From contig CAJUSN010000037.1 of NCBI GenBank assembly GCA_910589095.1, forward strand, positions 6,235-18,018: a stretch of DNA of 11,784 bases, written 5' to 3'. The stretch comes from an uncultured Muribaculaceae bacterium (GTDB taxonomy: Bacteria > Bacteroidota > Bacteroidia > Bacteroidales > Muribaculaceae). The notes beneath the pieces were generated by a model, which saw nothing but the letters and a program-made list of their open reading frames with translations, searched no databases and was not told the origin of the DNA. The position numbers were made by a program, and so were the translations under genes. This document shows positions 6,733 to 11,784 of the stretch, piece by piece (the first letter of the stretch is position 1; each line of letters begins with the position of its first letter).

Positions 6733-8154
6733 TTATTTTGAAGAGTCCTCTTTTTTATCGTCATCGGTTGCAACGGCAGTCTTACCTGTTACTGACTGCT
6801 CTTTGATCCAGCCCTTGTGGGTGAACTCACAGTTGCGCCATCCATCTTCAATTCTCACATAAGTTTCCTGGATCTTTTTCTCAAGCCAGTCCTTTAGGAT
6901 TTTCTGACGTTGCGAATCCTCATACATGTCCTTGATGGTTTGATAGTCATCGGACATGTTTGCTTTGTGTGAGGCGATACGGTCAGAGAGTTTCACAATT
7001 GCAACAACCTCGCGATTGAGTTTGGGATCAATCATGACAAAAGGCTCGGAGATATCGCCGGGTTGCATATTGTTGATCACTTTGGCAACTTCCTGCGGGA
7101 GCTGAGACATTTCAAAGCGGGGGGTGCCTGTCATTTGGTTCACCATTACACCACGGTTATTGCGGGTGTCCTTGTCCTGAGAAATGTACATTGTGGCATC
7201 GTCGAATGTGAACTTTTTATTATCCACAATGTCGGTGCGGATGGAGTCAAGTCGGTTCACGGCTTGAGTTAGGTCATTGTCTGACACTTTTGGACGGAGA
7301 AGGATGTGGCGTGTATTGATTCGGTCACCACGTTTTTCAATGAGCTGGATAATGTGGTAGCCATATTGACTTTCAACTATTTTTGAAACTCGTTTGGGGT
7401 CGTTGAGGTTGAAGGCCACGGCGGCATATTCGGGATCAAGATGGCCGCGACCCATGAATCCGATCTCACCACCGCGTATGGCGCTCTCCTTGTCCTCGGA
7501 ATAAAGGATTGCGAGCGTTGAGAATTCGCTTTCACCCTTGTTGACCCTGTCGGCCATGTCGCGCAAGCGGGCTTTCACATCTTCGATTTCCTGACGAGGA
7601 ATGACGGGGTTGAGGGTGATGATCTGCACTTCCACCTGAGTGGGCACGAAGGGAATGCTGTCGGCGGGCAATTGATCGAAATATTTGCGAATGTCGGAAG
7701 GAGTTGCTTTTACATTCTTGGTGAGTGACTGCTGGACTTGACGGACGCGGTAGCTGTTGCGCACCATATCCATCATTGCCTCACGCATTTCCGGCATTGA
7801 TTTACGGAAATACTCTTCCATTTTCTCCTTTGATCCGAGCTGGGTGATGTAGAAGTTGAGGCGGGCGTCGACTTCGGCCACAACGGATGAGTTGGGCACT
7901 TCCACTGTGTCTATGTCGGCTTGATGGAGATATAGCTTCTCGATTGCCATCTGCTCCGGAATGAAGCAGTAGGGGTCGCCTGTGATGGGGACCTTCTCAT
8001 ATTGCATGTTGTTGTACTGCTCTTCAATTTCCGACTTCCATATCGGTTGGTCACCAATGACCCATGCCACTTCTTCGGCCACATTGTTTTGGGCGGTCAC
8101 CGCGAAAGCCATTGTGGCGTAGATGGCGGCAAGAATGTATCGATAGATTTTCAC
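6733..8154 (-). CDS. SurA-like periplasmic peptidyl-prolyl isomerase / chaperone
   Basis: The 473-residue protein starts with a signal peptide (KIYRYILAAIYATMAFAVTAQ, cleavage likely near 22) and follows the SurA plan. An N-terminal chaperone region at about 25-165 is followed by a first parvulin domain at about 172-275, with RGGEIGFMGRGHLDPEYAAVAF and SQYGYHIIQLIEKR, and a second at about 278-390 beginning NTRHILLRP. A C-terminal segment with WLEKKIQETYVRI (about 423-435) completes it. The second parvulin domain is divergent and may be inactive. The role expected from the family is escorting unfolded outer-membrane proteins across the periplasm. The start codon is GTG: an in-frame TAA lies 15 bases upstream, and the signal peptide begins right at the GTG. 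The gene sits just upstream of the OstA-like gene, and both serve outer-membrane assembly. Start choice and family are both well supported. Confidence 0.9.
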   Translation of the reverse strand: MKIYRYILAAIYATMAFAVTAQNNVAEEVAWVIGDQPIWKSEIEEQYNNMQYEKVPITGDPYCFIPEQMAIEKLYLHQADIDTVEVPNSSVVAEVDARLNFYITQLGSKEKMEEYFRKSMPEMREAMMDMVRNSYRVRQVQQSLTKNVKATPSDIRKYFDQLPADSIPFVPTQVEVQIITLNPVIPRQEIEDVKARLRDMADRVNKGESEFSTLAILYSEDKESAIRGGEIGFMGRGHLDPEYAAVAFNLNDPKRVSKIVESQYGYHIIQLIEKRGDRINTRHILLRPKVSDNDLTQAVNRLDSIRTDIVDNKKFTFDDATMYISQDKDTRNNRGVMVNQMTGTPRFEMSQLPQEVAKVINNMQPGDISEPFVMIDPKLNREVVAIVKLSDRIASHKANMSDDYQTIKDMYEDSQRQKILKDWLEKKIQETYVRIEDGWRNCEFTHKGWIKEQSVTGKTAVATDDDKKEDSSK

Positions 8155-8207
8155 TACAGAATGATTTGCTTATTATGGATAAACTGTCAAATTCGTTTTT
8201 AACCCCC

Positions 8208-8215
8208 CAAAATTA
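8208..8215 (-). promoter_or_regulatory. Possible -7 element of the SurA-like/OstA-like operon
   Basis: TAATTTTG on the minus strand fits the TAnnTTTG consensus and lies 53 bases before the GTG start, downstream of the terminator of the preceding gene. No TTTG is found at the proper distance upstream, so the match is incomplete. The final G of the element is the first of six consecutive G residues, so transcription would start within or just after the G run. Confidence 0.35.
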
Positions 8216-8245
8216 CTAAATTTTAATCACTCGCACTCTATATGA

Positions 8246-8293
8246 AGTGTAAAAATACACTAAACGGCACCCATTTCTGTTGCAGGGTGCCGT
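8246..8293 (-). terminator. Terminator after the two-parvulin isomerase gene
   Basis: On the minus strand ACGGCACCC and GGGTGCCGT (plus 8285-8293 and 8264-8272) form a perfect 9-bp GC-rich stem with a 12-base loop, followed by TTTAGTGTATTTTT. A second small hairpin, AGTGTA/TACACT (8246-8251 with 8256-8261), follows at once with the T-run in its loop. The stem starts 35 bases after the upstream gene's stop. Because it is a palindrome it could also act on plus-strand transcripts. Confidence 0.65.
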
Positions 8294-8328
8294 CAGTTGA
8301 TTCGTAAGAGGGGTGTAGATGCAGTGTG

Positions 8329-10272
8329 TTACTGCTGAGGAAAAGCCTTATGGAGCGCTTTGCGGTCCACTTTCACTTTATAGCGTTTGTGGAGCGATTG
8401 GAGCCATTGTGCTTCAAGCTGCTGTTGGTAGCCGAGGCTCACCTGTCCCTTCACATCGCGGGCATCTTCGGGAGAATCTATAACCTTGCCGGCATAGGTG
8501 CGATAGGCTTGCCAACGGCCTTTTACGGAAGGTTTCGCGGCTCCGAAGCAGAGGTGGTCGACCACTGCGTTGTCGCCTTTGGCAGCAAGCACGCGCTCGA
8601 TTTTCACGTCATTGCCAAAGCGTTTTCTCACCGAGGCAGGGGTAAGCGCATTGGCAGCTCCATTGGCCGAAGCAAGGTAGGAGAGGGCTTCAGTGGCGAG
8701 TGAATCAGTGGTGGCGGCTATGACGTAACCTTTGTAGTGCGGGCGGTCCCAAGTGTACTCATCAATGTGGGCCAGATAGTAGTTCTGAAGACCTATCGAG
8801 TCGGTGTTGGCACGTTCCCACACCTCGGCGTTGCTGATTTCATAGAGCAGCATCCCGTCGCGATATTCATTCAGGAGGTTGCGATAGTCGGGATGGTTAG
8901 CGGGAAGCGATTCGATGTACTGGTTGGTTGCTTCTTCATCTATTTTCGAGGCAATCATGCCGTTGAAGATTTCGGTGGCAGTCGGGGCGTCGAGATTGCC
9001 GTCGGGGCGCAGATGAGCTGCCACTTCTGCTATGGTGATGTTTTTTGCTCCAACAGAGGCTGCAACTGCGTTCATGCCCTTGATGGATTCTACTGCAGCG
9101 GGCGACATCGTACCCTCTTTCTCAATCACGGCTGCAACTTCAGCAGCAGCCGCGGGATAGCGTTTTACGCCTGCGGAGGCTTTCCAATTTTCCACAGTGC
9201 GGCGTATGGCAAGGCGAGAGCGTTCATCGTTGCGTATGGCTTCGGCAAACTTGGTTTTCACCGAATCCAACGGAGCCACGCCCTTGCGGTCCTCGCAGAG
9301 GATGATGTGCCATCCAAATCGGGTCTTAACCGGCTCGGAGATTTCTCCGGGCTTCATGGCAAAGGCCGCATCGTTGAACTCTGAAACCATCTGGCCGTTG
9401 GAGAACCAGGGGAGGTCACCGCCTGACTGGCGTCCTTGGGGTTCGTCGGTGGTCATGCGTGCCACGGTGGCGAAGTCGGCACCACCTTTCACAACTGACA
9501 GAATGGAGTCGATTACCTGTCGCTGGCGAGCAACTCCCTCTTCGTCCATGTCGGTGGTGGATTTCAGAATATGTCGGGTTTTTACCGTTCCGGGGTTAGG
9601 CTTGCGGTCAACTACGCGCACTATGTGGTAGCCGTAGGCTGATTCTTTGACCGGAGAAATCTCGCCAACAGGGGTGGTAAACGCTAGATCCTCGAATGTG
9701 TAGGGCCAGAGACCTCCAACAATGTAGCCAACATGTCCACCGCGCGAGGCCGAAGCTTTGTCAAGAGAATATTTCAATGCGAGTTCGCCGAAGTCGGCGC
9801 CGTTGAGCAGTGCGCGATGCACGCTGTCGGCCAGCGCACGCTGTTCGCTTCGCTTAGTGGGGTTTGTGGTGGTGGGGATGAGGATATGGTCAACATTGAC
9901 CATTTCGAGAGTGTGGGCGTAGGCCACATTGACCAACGAGTCGTCCACAGCCGCATCACGCAGATAGGGACGAGCCAGCTCGCGGGTGTATTTGTTCATG
10001 TCGGCAAGATAGGAGGTCACGGTGTCGAGGCCGGCGTCCTTAGCTGCAACCACTTTGAGCTTGTAGTTCACGAACATGTCGATATACTCATCGAGTGAAG
10101 TGGTGGCGGCTTGCTGCTCGTTGTTTTTCTTGAACAGGTATTCGAATTCGCTTAAAGTCACTTTCTCTTTTCCTACGGTCATTACCACCGGTTCGCTCTT
10201 TTGTTTGGCGGCGAAAGCACCGGAGGCAAGGGTGAGGGTGGCGAGAGTAAGCGCAATGGATGATTTGTTCAT
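8329..10272 (-). CDS. Secreted peptidyl-prolyl isomerase with two parvulin domains
   Basis: The 647-residue protein has a signal peptide (NKSSIALTLATLTLASGAFA, cleavage near 21-22), then a SurA/PpiC-like N-terminal helical part at about 25-115. The first parvulin domain is at about 120-222, with VDHILIPT, SRGGHVGYIVGG and SAYGYHIVRVVDRK. The second is at about 231-329, with KTRHILKST, QSGGDLPWFSNGQMVSEFNDAAF and TRFGWHIILCEDRKG. Both show the conserved GG-turn and the (Y/F)G-x-HI strand of active parvulins. The remaining 310 or so residues are mostly helical by appearance and are an extra C-terminal region absent from classical SurA; I do not recognise a domain there. A periplasmic foldase role is inferred. 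ATG is the natural start, just before the signal peptide. It is separated from guaB by a terminator and a foldback element, and from the next isomerase gene by another terminator. Confidence 0.9.
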   Translation of the reverse strand: MNKSSIALTLATLTLASGAFAAKQKSEPVVMTVGKEKVTLSEFEYLFKKNNEQQAATTSLDEYIDMFVNYKLKVVAAKDAGLDTVTSYLADMNKYTRELARPYLRDAAVDDSLVNVAYAHTLEMVNVDHILIPTTTNPTKRSEQRALADSVHRALLNGADFGELALKYSLDKASASRGGHVGYIVGGLWPYTFEDLAFTTPVGEISPVKESAYGYHIVRVVDRKPNPGTVKTRHILKSTTDMDEEGVARQRQVIDSILSVVKGGADFATVARMTTDEPQGRQSGGDLPWFSNGQMVSEFNDAAFAMKPGEISEPVKTRFGWHIILCEDRKGVAPLDSVKTKFAEAIRNDERSRLAIRRTVENWKASAGVKRYPAAAAEVAAVIEKEGTMSPAAVESIKGMNAVAASVGAKNITIAEVAAHLRPDGNLDAPTATEIFNGMIASKIDEEATNQYIESLPANHPDYRNLLNEYRDGMLLYEISNAEVWERANTDSIGLQNYYLAHIDEYTWDRPHYKGYVIAATTDSLATEALSYLASANGAANALTPASVRKRFGNDVKIERVLAAKGDNAVVDHLCFGAAKPSVKGRWQAYRTYAGKVIDSPEDARDVKGQVSLGYQQQLEAQWLQSLHKRYKVKVDRKALHKAFPQQ

Positions 10273-10347
10273 CGGATTGGATAGGTTGATATTTTTACTT
10301 TACGTAACTATTAACGCGGTTACTCCATAATTTATTATAGAAGTGAT
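10273..10347 (-). other. Leader region of the isomerase gene, promoter not resolved
   Basis: This AT-rich stretch lies between the foldback element and the isomerase ATG. No TTTG / TAnnTTTG pair is visible on the minus strand. A TATAAT (plus 10334-10339) is present but is not the usual Bacteroidota form. The real promoter may be diverged or may lie inside the foldback element. Confidence 0.2.
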
Positions 10348-10535
10348 TTAGAAACTGTTTAAATTTATTCTAAAAAAGATTTTAATACTTCATTTCAGTA
10401 ATTTTGAGCGTCTTTCCGGTTGTTTCAGCCAAGTTTCATCAGTCACGATGCCCGCATCGCTCCTTTTTCAAATTGCTGAAACACCTCGAAAATCCTTCTC
10501 AAAATTCTCTGAAAGTAAATTTAAACAGTTTCTTA
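10348..10535. mobile_element. MITE-like foldback element with 17-bp terminal inverted repeats
   Basis: GAAACTGTTTAAATTTA at 10351-10367 is perfectly repeated in inverted form at 10516-10532. Directly outside both ends lies TTA (10348-10350 and 10533-10535), as expected for a 3-bp target duplication. The interior is non-coding and is itself an imperfect palindrome. Bases 10393-10408 pair with 10498-10514 apart from a small internal loop; 10421-10429 pair perfectly with 10475-10483; and CGATGCCCGCATCG at 10446-10459 forms the tip. The element is 182 bp without the flanks. The 3-bp T-N-A type target suggests IS5-like transposition, but this is inference. It could instead be a static structured intergenic repeat. 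Confidence 0.6.
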
Positions 10536-10563
10536 AACTTTTTGCGAAATCACTAGCGTGATG

Positions 10564-10605
10564 AAAAAAGCGCCGGGGCCGGCCTTTCGGCACAGCTCCG
10601 GCGCT
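10564..10605 (-). terminator. Rho-independent terminator of guaB
   Basis: On the minus strand AGCGCCGG (plus 10598-10605) pairs with CCGGCGCT (plus 10569-10576), and further GC pairs extend into an apical GCC-TTTC-GGC hairpin (in plus orientation, 10582-10591). Six T residues follow (plus 10564-10569). The stem begins 22 bases after the guaB stop. This is the strongest terminator in the window. Confidence 0.9.
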
Positions 10606-10627
10606 GTATGGGTGTTGTTGATCGGTA

Positions 10628-11784
10628 TTACTGATGCGAAGCGCTGTAGTTGGGGGCTTCGGCGGTGATGGCCACGTCGTGGGGGTGGCTTTCGGCTACA
10701 CCGGCGTTGGTGATACGGGTGAATTTGGCATCGTGGAGGCGCTCGATGTCGGATGCACCGCAATAGCCCATACCGGCGCGGAGCCCACCGAGCATCTGAT
10801 ATACAACCTCGAAGAGGCTGCCCTTGAATGGTACGCGGGCGGCAATACCTTCGGGCACGAGCTTCTTCACATCGGTTTCCGATGCCTGGAAGTAGCGGTC
10901 CTTCGAGCCTTTCTCCATTGCCTCGAGCGAGCCCATTCCGCGGTAAGCCTTGTATTTACGGCCGTTGTAGATGATGGTGTCGCCGGGCGATTCTTCCACA
11001 CCGGCAAGCATGCCGCCAAGCATCACGCAGTAAGCTCCGGCAGCAAGGGCTTTCACAATGTCGCCGGAGTAGCGGATACCGCCGTCGGCAATCAGAGGCA
11101 CTCCAGTGCCTTTCAACGCTTTGGCCACATCATAGACAGCGGAGAGCTGCGGAACGCCTACACCTGCAATCACACGGGTGGTGCAAATCGAGCCCGGGCC
11201 AATGCCCACTTTTACACCGTCGGCGCCGTTTTCCACAAGATAGCGGGCGGCGTCACCGGTTGCGATATTGCCCACCACCACGTCGATCTGCGGATATTTC
11301 TCTTTCACGGCTTTCAGCACGCCAACCACTCCTTTGCTGTGGCCATGGGCAGTGTCGATAACAATGGCGTCGACTCCGGCTTCAACGAGGGCATCCACGC
11401 GCTGCATGGAGTCGGGGGTAACGCCAACACCGGCTGCCACACGCAGGCGTCCGCGAGCATCCTTGCAAGCGTTGGGTTTGTCCTTGGCTTTGGTGATATC
11501 TTTGTATGTTACGAGTCCCACGAGACGGCCGTCGCTGTCAATCACGGGGAGTTTCTCGATTTTGTGGCGTTGCAGAATGTCGGCGGCTTCCTCAAGGTCG
11601 GTGCTCTGGTTGGTGGTAACGAGATTCTCAGAGGTCATCACCTGATCGATGGGGCGATTGAGGTCACGTTCGAAACGGAGGTCGCGGTTGGTGACGATGC
11701 CCACGAGGCGGCGGTCATCATCCACCACGGGGATACCACCGATGTGATATTCCTCCATCATGTTCAGAGCGTCGCGCACTGTCG
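10628..11784 (-). CDS. guaB: Inosine-5'-monophosphate dehydrogenase, N-terminus off the window
   Basis: The enzyme oxidises IMP to XMP with NAD+, the committed step of guanine nucleotide synthesis, in the cytoplasm. The frame runs off the right edge; about 105 residues of a usual ~490 are missing, and the first visible GTG is internal (TVRDALNMMEEYHIGGIPVV). Numbered from that GTG, the visible part holds the two CBS motifs (about 1-45 and 48-100), which mediate nucleotide regulation. The rest of the barrel follows: VVVGNIATGDAARYL at 167-181, the active-site loop VGIGPGSICTT with the catalytic Cys at about 199, the phosphate-binding ADGGIRYSGD at 231-240, MLGGMLAGVEESPG, and YRGMGS at about 279-284. 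The C-terminal segment MGYCGASDIERL is normal. All key residues in the visible part are intact. A strong terminator follows, so it is transcriptionally separate from the isomerase genes. Confidence 0.98.
   Translation of the reverse strand, partial: TVRDALNMMEEYHIGGIPVVDDDRRLVGIVTNRDLRFERDLNRPIDQVMTSENLVTTNQSTDLEEAADILQRHKIEKLPVIDSDGRLVGLVTYKDITKAKDKPNACKDARGRLRVAAGVGVTPDSMQRVDALVEAGVDAIVIDTAHGHSKGVVGVLKAVKEKYPQIDVVVGNIATGDAARYLVENGADGVKVGIGPGSICTTRVIAGVGVPQLSAVYDVAKALKGTGVPLIADGGIRYSGDIVKALAAGAYCVMLGGMLAGVEESPGDTIIYNGRKYKAYRGMGSLEAMEKGSKDRYFQASETDVKKLVPEGIAARVPFKGSLFEVVYQMLGGLRAGMGYCGASDIERLHDAKFTRITNAGVAESHPHDVAITAEAPNYSASHQ

Noticed and set aside
8737..9384. Long plus-strand open frame (215 codons) opposite the two-parvulin isomerase gene
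   Set aside because: It lies fully inside a well-supported gene on the other strand, has no recognisable domain, and its Cys/His/Phe-rich translation is typical of an antisense shadow in GC-moderate coding sequence.
10360..10367. TAAATTTA in the inverted repeat considered as a -7 promoter element for the isomerase gene
   Set aside because: It lacks the final G of TAnnTTTG and has no properly spaced TTTG; the similarity is explained by the AT-rich repeat.
11777..11779. GTG near the right edge as the true start of guaB
   Set aside because: The frame continues to the edge with the conserved TVRDAL sequence of the first CBS motif, so the gene is cut by the window.

Overview
This window reads as ordinary chromosomal core DNA from a member of the Bacteroidota, most likely order Bacteroidales and possibly a Muribaculaceae-like gut lineage. 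The order-level call rests on protein style: the Bacteroidales-type MutL, OstA-like and tandem SurA-type proteins, a DUF4250 protein, and an HU-like/SPOR fusion. It also rests on promoter elements of the Bacteroidota type (TTTG near -33, TAnnTTTG near -7) and on genes that lack Shine-Dalgarno sequences. The family-level call is inference. No phage, conjugative, CRISPR, tRNA or rRNA sequence was seen.

Layout. At the left edge the plus strand carries the 3' part of a dGTP triphosphohydrolase gene (dgt), a 13-bp perfect stem-loop, and a 61-residue DUF4250 protein. These converge, with only 7 bases between stop codons, on a long minus-strand block. Read in its direction of transcription (right to left), that block is guaB (5' end off the window), a strong terminator, a roughly 180-bp foldback element that looks like a MITE, a secreted two-parvulin-domain peptidyl-prolyl isomerase, a terminator, a second secreted SurA-like isomerase, an OstA/LptA-like periplasmic protein, mutL, and a membrane protein with an HU-like N-terminus and a SPOR C-terminus.

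How the genes fit together. The two SurA-type chaperones and the OstA-like protein form an outer-membrane biogenesis group (beta-barrel chaperoning and lipopolysaccharide transport). mutL and dgt concern mismatch repair and dNTP pools, and guaB is the committed step of guanine nucleotide synthesis. The HU-like/SPOR protein probably links the cytoplasmic side to septal peptidoglycan. Good Bacteroidota-type promoters are visible just upstream of mutL and of the HU-like/SPOR gene, so these two are probably transcribed from their own promoters as well as by any readthrough.

I do not see a new multi-gene system here. The points most worth a second look are non-coding: the foldback element with TTA flanks between guaB and the isomerase gene; a repeated CTGACA motif directly upstream of the mutL promoter; a promoter so close to the GTG start of the HU-like/SPOR gene that its mRNA may be leaderless; and a G6 run at a predicted transcription start.
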